Below are positions 23,389 through 35,971 of a stretch of DNA of 64,000 bases, piece after piece. Source of the stretch: Magicicada septendecula (lineage: Eukaryota > Arthropoda > Insecta > Hemiptera > Cicadidae). The stretch is from the NCBI GenBank assembly GCA_034769895.1, contig CM068372.1:373879258-373943257 (forward strand), read 5' to 3'. Below the pieces are notes generated by a model that did not search any database, was not told the DNA's origin, and worked only from the letters and a program-made list of their open reading frames with translations. Numbering within the stretch: position 1 is the stretch's first letter; every line of letters starts with the position of its first letter. A program made the position numbers and the translations under genes.

Positions 23389-24890
23389 TTACTATTTGGT
23401 TTCCTCGTTTTCTAGTCATACATTTTTTTTTAACTTTTTTACTTATTTACTTTGCCAATAATAACAATGTGGATATTATTTACTATTTTTGATCTTATTA
23501 AATACAATATTTAGGCTTATGGTCTGTATAACTCTATCAGCCATATCCAATTCATAAACTTGCTTGAATAATTATTAAACTATTATTTGCCAATCTTTGT
23601 TTACAATTCATCTTATTTTATATTATTTTTTAGTGTGATAAACAACATCACTTTTATGAACTTATAACGATCCCTTGTAACATGGGTGTTTTTGATTTGT
23701 TTTTAACTCCTTAATTTTTAAACAATCTTTACTTTCCCTCCATGTTAAGACTATCTGGTTTTCCCTTCAGGGCATTCTCCCTTTTAATCATAATATTGTA
23801 TTTACTTAAATTTAATAATAACATTCTTTCTTAACTAGTTACTGTCTTATCAGTTTATACTGCTATTCTTAATTACTAATATCCTTCACTTTTTATCATT
23901 TAGTGTTTCCTTTGGATTTATTAATTGTTAATGATTTTATCATTCACTATTTTTCACTATATTACCATTCTTTATTTCACACTATTCTCATTCAATCATC
24001 ACCTTCACTTTTAAATTATTTATAGTTTATTATAATTTTATTAGTGTACTTTCTTTATCACTACACCTTGGGGTTTTTACACTTTCATTTTGCACTTCAC
24101 AAATGTTTTTGTTTTTTAAGTGTTTCTGAATGGGTAATCCCTCTAATTATTATCTCACTACCGTACTATCTCTTTCATTACAATATCTCATTAATAATAA
24201 TAACAATTTTATGTCCTTATATTTCTATCATTACATCTAACTCTAAATTGTGGGTTAGTTTGCTTTTTTATATTTATATTTAACATTGTTTAATTGGGTT
24301 TCCTTCAATTCCATTACTATTGTCCATTAATGGATAATAACATTTACTTTTTTTTTCTCATAGGTTAATTATCGGTCTTGTTTCCAATATTACATTTGAG
24401 TGCATTATTTCTCCTGCTCATATTCTTGATTACTTGTTTGTGTATCATCATTGGTTTTCATTTTTATTTATTTCCCTTCATCTTGGGTTTGTTTCTTTTT
24501 CATTTCCCTCCTTCTTCATTTTCATTGTATTTGTTTAATACTTTGGTTTTCCACCTTCTCCTTTGGGTTCATTTATCATGTTACATTGAGTCATTTAATT
24601 CCATGAACTTGTTTCATTTTTGTTTGGTTTTGGTTTTTCCCTTCTTCTTTTGGTTTGGTTAATCACCTTCTCTTCTTTAGTTTTATTCTTGTTTGTTTTT
24701 TGTGGTTCCCTTCTTCTTTTGTTTCCTTTTGTTGGGTAAATCACTTGGGTTGGGTTATGTTGTCGTTTGTCGAGTCATTGTCTTTATATTTTATTTATAT
24801 TAAGCATTTTATTTAATATGAAGTATTATTTTATATTTAGTATCATCTTTTTCATCCCTGGTATTGGGTTGGCTTATTTGTGTTGTAACA
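23389..24890 (-). repeat. G1 left (3') LTR, second part
   Basis: Continues the LTR after L2. It matches 33296-33784 and 35983-36955 in the right LTR and ends GTTGTAACA at 24890. The right copy lacks about 80 bp around the point where L2 inserted in this copy. T-rich plus-strand open frames here are low-complexity artefacts. Confidence 0.93.
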
Positions 24891-25916
24891 TAATGCCTCT
24901 CCTTCAAAATTGATCATTTTGATAAAACACTAGTATAGTTTTTTATGAAATTATCAGTTATATATAATCTTTTTCCTTTTCTTTCTTGTTTGTTCCTTCA
25001 TTCTTATTTCTCTTCTTACTTGATTCATTCCATTTTATTTGGATCTGTTTTTTATTTATTTCCATTAGTGTGTTCTCCTTTTTATATAATTTTTTCCCTA
25101 ACTTTTTAGTAGCTGGTTTCTTCCATTACTACTCATTTTTTTCTGAGACCAGAGGAACATCATCTCTGCTCAGTTTATTTTGATTGCTGGACTTTTTCAA
25201 CAGTCAATCTTAAATACCTTTTTTGTCAACTTGTGACTTAAATTAATAATAATAATATATTTTGGGATTGTCCACTTTGTGGTTTGTTTTTAGATCACTT
25301 TGGCCTTTTACTCATTCTTCCTTCCGCTGTACCTTTACTATATACTGTCATCTGCTCATACATTTGATTGTTTTTTATTTATTTAGTTGTTAATTTCATC
25401 ATTTCTAACTCTTCATTGGTTTGTTTTTCTATTCTTCTTGTGATCATTTTAATTATCTTTTTTCTTTTTCTTGGTTGTTTAGCAATATGCTGCTTTAGCC
25501 ATTTTTTGTATATTTGTTTTAAACATAACTTCTCTTTTTCTTCCTTGTACCAGTTCAGTTTTTTTTTTCTTTGAATACATTGAATTCATTATAATTTTAG
25601 GTTATCTTAGCAGTTTTGCTTGATTTTATTTTTGTTTATTTCATTTTGTTTTAAATATTATATTTAATCATTTTTGTAAGTTAGTTTTTCTTATTTTATA
25701 GGAATTTTTGTAGCTTATTCCTTATTATAATTTTTTATTTTATATTTCATATGTCAACTTTATTTGACTGTAAGTTGATCTTACTTTGTAGGAATTTGTG
25801 TAACTTATTCCTTTTTTAACACTTTATATTAGGCCTCATAAGTCATCGAAATAGGGTTGTAAGTTGTGCTCACATAATTTTTGAATTTTGATATTTTTTG
25901 TTTATTTTTTTGTAAT
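24891..25916 (-). other. G1 3' region with polypurine tract
   Basis: About 1 kb between the end of integrase and the 3' LTR, A-rich on the minus strand, with no frame I would call a gene and no envelope. GAAGGAGAGGCATTA next to the LTR (minus strand, 24891-24905) is the purine tract. The motif shared with L2 is at 25141-25172. Confidence 0.6.
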
Positions 25917-27641
25917 TTATTTTTCTTCATAAAACTTTTTTATTGAAGCTTGGTTGTAAATTCCTTTTATTTTTCTGGTGGTTATATTACTTATTTCATA
26001 AGTATTGTTCCCATTATCTTTGGTGATGACATAGGGTCCTACATATAGTAATAGCAGTTTTTTGGCTATTCCTTCAAGTGTACTGGGTAGTTCCCGGTTT
26101 TTGATTTGTACTCTTTCTCCTTTGTTATATTTTATTATTTTAGCTTGGTTTTGTGAATACCTTGCTCTTTGTTTTTCTATTTTCTCCATAATACGGTTAT
26201 AACATTGGTTTTCATCGTATGGGTCTTCTGGGTTGACTGGGAAGTCTATTAGTTCTTGTATCTCTCTATGGGGTGTTCTCAGTAAACTGGTGGTAACTAA
26301 TATTTAGAAATACTTCGGTTGAAGCTAAATATTTCTGCCATTCTTTTTGGTTATCATGACGATAAGTTCTTAGTATACGTCCCACTTCTCTTAACACTCT
26401 TTCTGCAGGATTACTACTAGGGTGGTATTTTGATGTTTTATAGGTTTTTATGTTCTCTTTTAATAATTCATCTTGCCACTTCTTCCGTTGAACTGCGTTC
26501 TGTGGTCTGTTATTATCATGCATGGTTTTCCAACTTCAGTGATGTATTTAGTTTGTATTATTTCTAATATTTTCTTAGTAGTAGCTCGGTTTATTGCATA
26601 TAATTTCGTGTACTTTGTGTAATGGTCTAATATTATTACAATAAACTTGTATTTATGTCTCCCTCCGCTACGTGGGAATGGTCCACATATGTCGAGGAAT
26701 ACTTTTTCTAACTTTGTGGTTGAGGTGATGGGTATCATTGTTCCCTCTTTTTTCTCATTATTGGTTTTTACCATCTGACATATTGTGCATGTTTTAATAT
26801 GCTGGTTTACTTTTCTTGTTATATTTTTGATAAAGACTTCCTCCTCCAATGCTTTTACAATTTTTACGGTTCCCATGTGTCCATATCGAACATGATAATC
26901 TTTAATTATCTTATTTTGTAATGATTTTGGAACTACAAGTTTCCAAGTGCTATTATTCTTTTTTGTTCTAACAAAGAGTATATCTTGGTGGATACAATAA
27001 TATTTATTTATAACTTCTTCATCTTCTAACAGTCTTTTTCTTATGTTTAGTAATTTTGAATCTTGTTTCTGCTGTACCACTATTTCATTTAGAATATCTT
27101 CCAGGTCCTTTCTATCCTTTATTATACAAAACACTTTGACGATCTTCTCCTTTTCTCCTTCAGATGTTTGGTCTACTACATTTATTCTGGATAAAACATC
27201 TGCTGCAACATTCTTACGTCCTGGAATGTACTCCCACGTTATATGGTACTCTTGTAGTGCGAGTATCCATCGTGTAAGTCTCCCATGACTTAATTTACAC
27301 TGTTTCAAGAATGAAATGGACTTATGGTCGCTTCGGACGGTGATTGGATATCCCAGGATGTACGTTCTAAACTTTCCACATGCGAATACGATACTGAGTA
27401 GTTCTTTTTCAGTAACGTTGTAGTAACGTTCGCAACTGTTTAGTATTCTGCTGGCAAAGCTGATAACCAGGTGGTGTCCATCCTTATCCTCTTGATATAA
27501 TTCGGCACCTAGGCTCACATCACTGGCGTCACAATTTAGGTAAAAGGGTTGTTCAAAATTGGGGTGGTGTAGCATTACTGTTTCAAGAAATTTTAGTTTG
27601 ATCAATTTTAACACTTCTTCCTGCTCATTTCCCCAATCCAT
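25917..27641 (-). pseudogene. G1 RNase H and integrase (frameshifted)
   Basis: The first piece (27641-26460) carries RNase H (FYLNCDASDVSLGAEL, then TEKELLSIVFA and TVRSDHKSI). The integrase zinc-binding motif follows (YHVRYGHMG with CTICQ), then the first catalytic Asp (FLDICGPF) and the second (IITDHRTQF). After a frame change the next piece (26523-26266) has the third acidic residue in SNPAERVLREVGR. A last piece (26189-25917) is the C-terminal DNA-binding part (GERVQIKNREL, VGPYVITKDN). The order is normal for Ty3/Gypsy. At least two frame changes make it inactive. Confidence 0.88.
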
Positions 27642-27649
27642 TTTTCCTT

Positions 27650-29274
27650 AGCTGATAGTTGTTTAGAAAACTTTGCTGTCAGGTATGAATAATTTGTTTG
27701 AAACTTTCTATAGTAGTTACAAATACCTAAGAAGGATTGTAGCTGCTTCTTATTCTTTGGTGTGGGGAATTTCTGAATGGCTTCCACCTACTCTTGGGAT
27801 GGTGATATTCCCTGTTCTGTTAAGTTGAAACCTAAGAATTTGACTTGGTTTGCTATAAATTTTGATTTATCTAATTTCAATGTAATATTATTTTCAGATA
27901 GCTTTTGTAATACTTGTTTGACTCGTTCACAGTGCTCATCCCAGTCTGACGATGTTATTAGAAGGTCGTCCACGTACACTGTTGTGAACTGCAATGCTTC
28001 TTGACCTAAGACTTGGTCCATGCATTTGACGAACACTGTGACGGAATTAATGAGGCCAAAAGGTAACCTTTTAAACTGGTAATTCCTTCCATCGAAGATA
28101 AATGCCATGCATTTCCTACTGTGTGGGTGTAGCTCCACCTGCCAGTACCCACATACAGTATCCCAGGTACTTATGTATTTGGTGCCATGAAATTTTTTAA
28201 GTATCTCTTCAATTTCTCCCGGTGACGTTCGGTCATTGATGATCATCTTATTGATCTCTCGGGCGTCTAAACATATTCTCACCTTACCATTCTTTTTAGG
28301 TATGGCGACTATAGGACTCGTGTAAGGAGATTGACTGTATTCAATGATGTCTTCCTCCATCATTCTATTTATCTCTGTCCTCACTTTGTTTTTTAGAGAG
28401 TAGGCAATTGGATAGGATTTCCTGTGAAAGTCTACGGGTTCTCAAAAGTTTATTTTGCATTGGTACCCCTTGACTTTTCCTGGTGTGTTGGAGAAAACGT
28501 GCTGGTATGTTTGATAAATAGTTATGAGTTTTTCAGTCTGTTCTCCAGTTATCTCTTGTTGAGGTCTCTCTCTTTGGAACTTTGTGATTTCTTCTATTTT
28601 TCTCTTCCACAAATCTCCCTCTCCCTCTTCATCTTCCATAGTGATTGATGGTTTATATGTCTGACAATAATAACTTTTTAACCCATTATTATGATTTAGG
28701 GCTAGTGGTGTAGGATTACAGTTGCTTATATTGGCCGACCACACTCCCTTCTCAGAAGTAAGCACTACTATTCCCTTCTGCATGTTAATGACTGCTGAGT
28801 GTTGTCTCAGTGCATCGCATCCAATTAGCATGTTAAATGGTAGTCCGTTGGCGACAAGAAAAACAATAGGTATTGTGGCGTTCTGACTGTTTAACTCTAA
28901 AGAAACTTGTTTTCTTATTGACTTATTCTGTTTGCCTGTGCACCAATTATTACAATATTGTTTATGGGTAGAGTTGGAATAGGTATTTTGGAGTTGGCTT
29001 GTATTCGCTCCAATTCGGGTTGGTTTATGAGAGATATATTTGATCCAGTATCGATCATAATCATTGTGATGACTCCGTTAATGATAGCTTTTATATGCAC
29101 TATTTCACTATTAGTTTTTGGTAATTGGTTATCCTCTTCCTCCAGAAGTACTTCCCTGATGTCTTTTAAGTAGTTGTTCGATATTATTGTGATCCTCTTG
29201 TTGTCACTTATTGTCGTTGTTCGTTGGTTTAACCCAAGTGATTGGTCATGTGAAGGGTCCTGTTGGTTTCTCAC
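27650..29274 (-). pseudogene. G1 protease and reverse transcriptase (stops and frameshifts)
   Basis: The protease is at 29274-28915, with the active site MIDTGSNISLIN. It continues in another frame from 28831 (MLIGCDALRQ), still part of the protease. After a TGA at 28444-28442 the same frame carries the RT, including PIVAIPKKNGKVRICLDAR, RLPFGLINS and the catalytic VYVDDLLITS, ending at a TAG near 27788. Past that stop the usual thumb sequence (NKKQLQSFLGICNYYRKF) continues. A further indel at a run of A near 27645 leads into RNase H. Gene order and motifs fit Ty3/Gypsy. Confidence 0.88.
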
Positions 29275-29282
29275 TGACCTTT

Positions 29283-31449
29283 TTAGTTTAAAGGTTGATG
29301 GGAACTACTGGCCAGACTATTTGACTGGTCTGCCGTTTCATTGATCGTCGTCTGTTGATCATGTATTTGGTTCCTTGGCGCTTCTATTGTTCTGATTTCT
29401 GGAGATTGCTGGTTATCATAATGGGAATTGTTGTACACAGAGTTTGTTCTTGTAATGGGACAATATCTTCTATGGTTGTTTTGCCTCCTCCCAATGATAA
29501 AATTGACTTGGCGCGTCATGTCGCCTCTATTTTGGTTACCCCCGGTTCCCCTGTTATACTGGTAATTCGGGTCGTACCGGTTGCCATAATATTTGTGATT
29601 ATTTGGGTGGCCATTCGGATTTCGGTTTTGTTCTGTTCCCCTGTAGTTATTGTTGGGTGTATTAGGGTTTTGTGCATTCCTGTTAATTGGCTGGTTCCCC
29701 TGGTTATAATTCTGGTGATCTCTATTGTTCGGTTGGTTATTTGGATTATAATTAGGTTGATTCCTATGGAATGGTTGGTCACCTTGATAATTGTTAGGAT
29801 TTCGGTTTATGTTGTTCCGGTTATTGTTCTGGGTATTATTATAAGGCAAGTTGTAGTTTGGTGCATTGTGATTTTCATTCCACCGGTTGTACTTCTGATT
29901 CACCATTCGATTTTTCTTATATTGGTTGTCGTTTTTATGGTCTTCTAACAAACTGGCCATTCCCTGTATGGTCTTAATTTGTCCTTGCCTCCTGGCCCTC
30001 TGAATAGCATCTTCATAATGATAGCCTAGTTGTATGACTGGGGATTCTTCTGGTATCTTTGGTTCGAGGTTTCGAGCTAGGCAGACTTTTCCTAAAAAGT
30101 ACGATGTTAGTGTATAACCTGCCTGCGGCTCATATCTTCCATTACTGATATCGTTCCTCACCACATTTTAGGTCGATTCTGACCAGTATTTTTCGTGAAA
30201 CAAGGCTTTGAATTCTTGTGTACAGCTGATTTCTGGTCGAGTGGCTGTCCACCAATTGTCATTTGTATCCCTAAACATCTCATCGATAAAGCTCCTCACT
30301 GTCGTCCATCTGGTCTCTCGGTTTTTTTCTATGAGTTCCTCCACCCTCTTCAGGAATTCTATGGGGTTTCTTCGGTAACTCTTAAAGTTTATTCCCTCCC
30401 TATTTTCACTTGTAATAATATGGGTGTTATTGCAAGGCTTCTCCCTCAACGCGTCTAGTTCCTCCTGCATCTGTTTCTCCCTCTGACTGATTTCTATGAT
30501 TTTCTTTTTATTTTCTTGCATTTTTTCGTCGATCTTATTGATAGTGGTGTACACTCTTTCGACGCGTTCGCTGACATCAGTTTTGATTTCCTTGTGCCTC
30601 TCCTCCAGTTTCTGAAGCACCTCCTGTTTATTTTTTATGCACTCTTCGGTGGTGACTTGATAAAGTTCTGTCACTCTCCTTCTACCTTCCTCCTCGACAT
30701 TGCTGATTTTATTGTTTAGATCTTCCCGGACTTGTATCACAGTTTCATTTGTCTCGGTTATTGTTTGTTTGATCTCCTCCCGACATTCTACAAGTTGTTG
30801 TTTCAATTCCTTCTTGGTTTTTTCACTGTCTTCCTTCAATTTTCTTTGGAGCGTTTCATTACTATTTTCAATCTTCTTATTCACTATCTCCAGATCTTTC
30901 TTGATCTGTTTCTTCAGCTCTTCACTCTTCTCTTCTAAGATCTCTTGGTTCCTCTTCAAAGTTTCATGATTGCTTTCCATCTTATTATTTAGAAGTTCTA
31001 TGTCCTCCTTGATTTGTTTCTTTAGTTCTTCACTGTTTCTGTCCAGTTTTTTATTTAAGAACTCCCTGCCTTCCCTTCTTTGTTCTCTTGTTTCTTCTTT
31101 CATTCCCTCTTGTAATGACTCTAATTTTTTTAATTTCCTCCTTCGTTTCCTTGAAATTATTATTAATTTGTCCAAATTGTTCCATCATGAACTTCATCAG
31201 TTGTTGCCTCTCTTCGGTTGGTGTAATTTTATCTGGTGGGTTTTCCACTGTATCTCCTGTTTGTTGTTCCCGTTCCCTGTCTTGACTTGTTACTTCGATT
31301 TCTGGTTCTGATTGAGTTGGATTTTCCGGTTAGTCCTCCTGGGGATCCTCTTCGAACAATCCTCCGATCATTTCTTCAATTTCTTCCATTTCTTCTTGGT
31401 TGGTTCCTTTCTTTTTTAGGTATCTTGTAACCATGGAACGTCTCCTCAT
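29283..31449 (-). pseudogene. G1 Gag: long coiled coil plus Asn-rich tail (broken)
   Basis: The most likely start is the ATG at 31449 (MRRRSMVTRYLKKKG), just inside the 5' LTR. The frame meets a TAA near 31333, shifts near 31140 and has a TAA at 30170, but otherwise reads through about 720 codons. The middle 300 residues are a highly charged coiled coil (repeats of SEELKKQIKED). A capsid-like part follows (FKSYRRNPIEFLKRVEELIE and FRDTNDNWWTATRPE). The last 290 residues are extremely rich in Asn, with QPNYNPNNQPNNRDH-like repeats. There is no CCHC zinc knuckle, so RNA binding would have to use the Asn/Arg-rich tail. Confidence 0.8.
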
Positions 31450-31479
31450 AATCGCTGCTGGTCTTCTTTTAAGGCCTCA

Positions 31480-31493
31480 CCGGTTGGTCGCCA
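31480..31493 (-). other. G1 primer binding site
   Basis: On the minus strand TGGCGACCAACCGG starts three bases after the 5' LTR. Its first eight bases resemble the tRNA-Arg-type primer sites of some insect gypsy elements. The tRNA assignment is tentative. Confidence 0.55.
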
Positions 31494-31496
31494 ATC

Positions 31497-33784
31497 TGTA
31501 ACGCGGAGACTCGGTCGTGTCTGTAAAATGTATACCAGTTTTATATGTGTGTAAAGTGTTAGTGCGCCCATCTCGCACTGGGGTTGTTACATCAGTTTTG
31601 CGCTAACGATGTCCGTAGCATTGCGGTAATTACCAGTATAACACGGCAGTAATCTTACCTGTTTATATATATAGGGGTGTGTTAATCCCGGGTGGCGCCA
31701 AATTGTTTATTAAAACAATTAAAATTACTTAATAAAGTGTTTTCATCTGTGACGGTCGCCCCGACCATTCAAATAATTCCCGCTCGTGCCGCCTTCTGAA
31801 TCGTGTAGACAGTTGTGCAAATGGCAACTTGAGCGCTGCTCATCAAACTTAGCCTTCGTAAATAAACACAAGTAATATAATGCACTCCCTATGAAATAAT
31901 AACAATGGTTACTCCCTGTAATTGTGATTTTAATGTTTGATAATTAATATTTTCAATTTTTTACAATTAAAATGTATTAGTTGATTAACAACTTTACACC
32001 GACTTTTTACATGAAACAATTTTACTCGGGGTGACGAATCGATTAAGGAACGATATATTCACATCAGCAACAGCATGGCTGTGGAACGTTTAGTTATTAC
32101 AATTATTTTCGTTCCAAAATCGTGGGATTCTTTTGATTATAAGGCAAAGAATTCCTATGATTACAATAAAAGTATTTTACCTTACTCTAAGTGTACATAA
32201 ATAATAAGGTGTGTGTTTACAATCTGTTCTGTAGTGTCGTTAAATGTGGTTCAAAAGTTCGTATTTCAACAAGAGGTTAGAATTTATGTTAACAAATTTT
32301 CAGTGTGTTTATTTTTCTTAAATAAACTTTGAAAGAGAAATATTCGGCTTATAGTGAGATCAATTTACTTTTAGTAAAATTTAGAGTGATTTGGTTTTTG
32401 GAAATAAGGTAATTCAATGGTACTTAACACATCAGCATGACTTGGTGTTTTCATTCATTGGATCGGAAGAGGATTGGGCTGCGATAAGTTCTATTTTCAT
32501 TGGTTTTTTGGACTTAAGTAGGTCTGGCGTCCTTTTCATATAGTATGTGGTCATAATTTCCTTTTAATTTTCAGTTTTATGGTCCTGGATCTTTAATGGA
32601 CTGCTCTAATGGTTCGTCTGCTTCTTATCCAGTCATGGTTTTGAACTTCGTTCGCTGTTTTACATTATTTAATTAAAAAAATTGGTCTTCCAAACTTTGG
32701 CTTCTGTCCTGGTAGACTGACGCTTTACGAGTAACGGTATTCAACGGTAATTTCATCTTCAACGGTGGTTTCTATGGTAACTAAAGAATTCTGATTGGCT
32801 GAGATTGATATAAATCCATTGTTATCAACATTTGAATTCTTTTCAAAATCCTCGTATATCTTCTGACTGTTGTTATTCCTCTATCTTCCTTCCTAATTAT
32901 TTAATATTGTCACTATAGTATGTATTTCCTTTCATAGATTATTTTGATACCCCACAAGTTTGGGTTATTTCAGGTTTTATGTTTTTACAATTATGTTAAT
33001 ACTTGTTAATTACATTTCTTTTCGTATTCAAATGCTTATTATAATATTTTGTCTTAAAAATGATTTACAATATATCCTTGGTGATTCATTCGCCTCGGAT
33101 TTGCTAATTTCTTAGTTAACTTATTACAATTTGTAGTTGTTTGTTTTTGACAGTTAGGCATTTTCCTAGGCCTAAGTAGCCATTATGGTATGTGACTTAT
33201 TTCTTATAAATTACATTTCCTTTTAGCCTAATGGGTTTTATCTTGTTATTATAATTGGTTGTATAATTTATTGTTGTGTTTTGGGTCTGTTTATGTGTTT
33301 ACTTTTTTACTTATTTACTTTGCCAATAATAACAATGTGGCTATTATTTACTATTTTTTGATCTTATTAAATACAATATTTAGGCCTATGGTCTGTATAA
33401 CTCTATCAGCCATATCCAATTCATAAACTTGCTTGAATAATTATTTAACTATTATTTGCCAATCTTTGTTTACAATTCATCTTATATTTGTTAGTGTGAT
33501 AAACAATATCACTTTTATGAACTTGTAACGATCCCTTATAACGGATATTTTTTGATTTGTTTTTAACTCCTTAATTTTTAAACAATCTTTACTTTCTCTC
33601 CATGTTAACACTATCTGGTTTTCCCTTCAGGGCATTCTCCCTTTTAATCATAATTGTATTTAGTTAAATTTAATAATAACATTCTTTCTTAACTAGTTAC
33701 TGTCTTATCAGTTTATACTGCTATTCTTAATTACTAATATTCTTCACTTTTTATCATTTAGTGTTTCCTTTGGATTTATTAATT
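31497..33784 (-). repeat. G1 right (5') LTR, first part
   Basis: Matches 7821-9636 and then 23430-23925. It is interrupted at 33784 by the family C PLE; the last 11 bases, ATTTATTAATT, are the target duplication. Confidence 0.95.
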
Positions 33785-33867
33785 ATCTTGTTGTTGCATC
33801 CTCTTCGTTCACTTATTAATTTAATAATATATATAATACTTTCACTTATGAACTTACTATTGTCACT

Positions 33868-33915
33868 TCCCAAACGTTTCAAGATGTTGTTTCTCTTGTT
33901 CAGTGGGTTGAGTAC
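33868..33915 (-). ncRNA. Hammerhead-like motif, degenerate (PLE-C left)
   Basis: On the minus strand CUGAACA, AAGA/UCUU stem II, GAAA, CGUUU. The layout fits a hammerhead, with CCCA pairing UGGG as stem I. The core G at position 8 is C and stem III has no loop, so it should not cleave. Confidence 0.5.
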
Positions 33916-33939
33916 TAACTGTCGATTACAGAATAACCG

Positions 33940-34560
33940 TTACGGAATGGAGTGTGTGGTGGGGGTTGATGGTGGGAAGGGGTTGGCGCTGAGGTTCGAA
34001 TTATGTGTGTGGATCAGTGTGTCAAATAGTGTATGTGATTTGTAATGTATCTGTTCATTTAATATGTTGTTTGGTTGTAGTGTGTGATATCTGTATATTT
34101 CAAATTGTTCAGCTGTGTTTAGTTCTATACTTTTTGGTAAGTAGTGTAATATTTCCTCCATGTTGTGTTCTATGTTTGTGTAGCCGTGGTTTTCGTTATG
34201 TAAATGTGTGGCAAATGTGGAATGTATGTAGTTTGTGGTGAGGGCTTTTAAATGTTCAGAAAGCCTGGAAGAAAAAGATCTTCCCGTCTGGCCGATGTAG
34301 AATTGTTGACAATCATTGCAATTTAATTTGTAAACCCCTGTTTTGCTGTATGTGTCAATGTCTTTGTTAGTATTGTTTATGTGTTTTCTAATGGTGTTGC
34401 TGGTTCTGTAAGCTACTTTATAATTTTGTTTCCTAAATGTGTTTGCAATTTTATGTGTATTGGAATTGTAGTATGTAAGTGTTATGTATTTACTGGGTTG
34501 TGTGCTGTTGGTCAGATGTGTTTTACTTTTTGTGTTGAGGATTCGTTTATGTAGTTTATT
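33940..34560 (-). pseudogene. PLE-C inverted partial copy, GIY-YIG part
   Basis: Reverse complement of the C-terminal half of the protein at 34588-35852. The clearest piece on the minus strand is EEILHYLPKSIELNTAEQFE with the same Pro/Thr tail. It lacks the RT. Confidence 0.85.
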
Positions 34561-34587
34561 TATTATTTATTATTTATTTATGTAGTT

Positions 34588-35852
34588 TATTTCCCATAAA
34601 AGAAACCATAATTACTTTAGAACAATTACTAAAAATAAATAACACACCTGAAACACACATAAACGAGATCATCCATCTAACTAAAATTATCACAGATCAA
34701 AATTATTTTGCACACAATAGCATGTATTACACACAAACAGATGGACTACCCATGGGCTCCCCTATATCAGGTATACTAGCAGAAATATTCATACACACCA
34801 TAGAACAGAAACACATACTGAACAACAACAAATACACCGATAAAATAATATATTGGCACAGGTATGTCGACGACATTTTACTCCTTTACAACGGCAACAA
34901 AAGACAAATAGAAAATTTCCATAAATACATTAACACTTTACACCATAAATTAAAATTCACACTTGAAATAGAATTAAACAACAGCATAAACTTTTTAGAC
35001 CTTACAATCACCAAAACAAACAACACACACACATACAAAATATACAGAAAACCCACCACATCAGACATGGTCATACACAACACATCCAACCACCCAACTC
35101 AACACAAACATGCAGCTTTCAACTACATGCTCCATAGGCTCACGTCAATACCCCTAAACACACATGACCACCAAGATGAATTAAACACAATTAAATACAT
35201 AGCAGTCAAAAACGGATACAACCCCGAATTAATAAATAAACTACATAAACGAATCCTCAACACAAAAAGTAAAACACATCTGACCAACAGCACACAACCC
35301 AGTAAATACATAACACTTACATACTACAATTCCAATACACATAAAATTGCAAACACATTTAGGAAACAAAATTATAAAGTAGCTTACAGAACCAGCAACA
35401 CCATTAGAAAACACATAAACAATACTAACAAAGACATTGACACATACAGCAAAACAGGGGTTTACAAATTAAATTGCAATGATTGTCAACAATTCTACAT
35501 CGGCCAGACGGGAAGATCTTTTTCTTCCAGGTTTTCTGAACATTTAAAAGCCCTCACCACAAACTACATACATTCCACATTTGCCACACATTTACATAAC
35601 GAAAACCACGGCTACACAAACATAGAACACAACATGGAAATATTACACTACTTACCAAAAAGTATAAAACTAAACACAGCTGAACAATTTGAAATATACA
35701 GATATCACACACTACAACCAAACAACATATTAAATGAACAGATACATTACAAATCACATACACTATTTGACACACTGATCCACACACATAATTCGAACCT
35801 CAGCGCCAACCCCTTCCCACCATCAACCCCCACCACACACTCCATTCCGTAA
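34588..35852 (+). CDS. PLE-C reverse transcriptase and GIY-YIG endonuclease, 5'-truncated
   Basis: The frame is open from about 34588. An internal Met lies at 34722, but RT sequence (PIKETIITLEQLL) precedes it, so that Met is not a true start. RT motifs are TDGLPMGSPISGILAEIF and WHRYVDDILLLY. The endonuclease has TGVYKLNCNDC and FYIGQTGRS, the GIY-YIG signature of Penelope elements, followed by a histidine-containing segment (SEHLKALTTN). The protein ends in a Pro/Thr-rich tail. The N-terminal part and RT fingers are missing, so this copy cannot act alone. No frameshift is seen in what remains. Confidence 0.9.
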
Positions 35853-35883
35853 CGGTTATTCTGTAATCGACAGTTAGTACTCA

Positions 35884-35931
35884 ACCCACTGAACAAGAGA
35901 AACAACATCTTGAAACGTTTGGGAAGTGACA
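35884..35931 (+). ncRNA. Hammerhead-like motif, degenerate (PLE-C right)
   Basis: Mirror copy of 33868-33915 with the same core change (CUGAACA). The change predates the inversion or was copied with it. Confidence 0.5.
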
Positions 35932-35971
35932 ATAGTAAGTTCATAAGTGAAAGTATTATATATATTATTAA

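Larger units (their letters stand above)
33785..35971. mobile_element. Penelope-like element, family C, inverted-repeat form
   Basis: A 2,187-bp insertion in the G1 LTR flanked by ATTTATTAATT on both sides. The left arm (about 33800-34560) is the reverse complement of the right arm's 3' half (about 35200-35960). The right arm, read on the plus strand, carries RT and GIY-YIG coding; the left arm carries only the C-terminal half in reverse. Both arms have a hammerhead-like motif near the outer end. Confidence 0.92.

Noticed and set aside
24044..25574. Several plus-strand hydrophobic frames resembling membrane proteins
   Set aside because: Low-complexity T-rich LTR and 3' noncoding DNA of G1; Phe/Leu/Ser-rich frames arise by composition.
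29355..29948. 197-codon plus-strand Val/Ile-rich frame
   Set aside because: Antisense of the Asn-rich Gag tail of G1 (Asn codons reversed give Val and Ile).
30700..31430. Plus-strand Ser/Phe/Leu-rich frames
   Set aside because: Antisense of the charged coiled coil of the G1 Gag.
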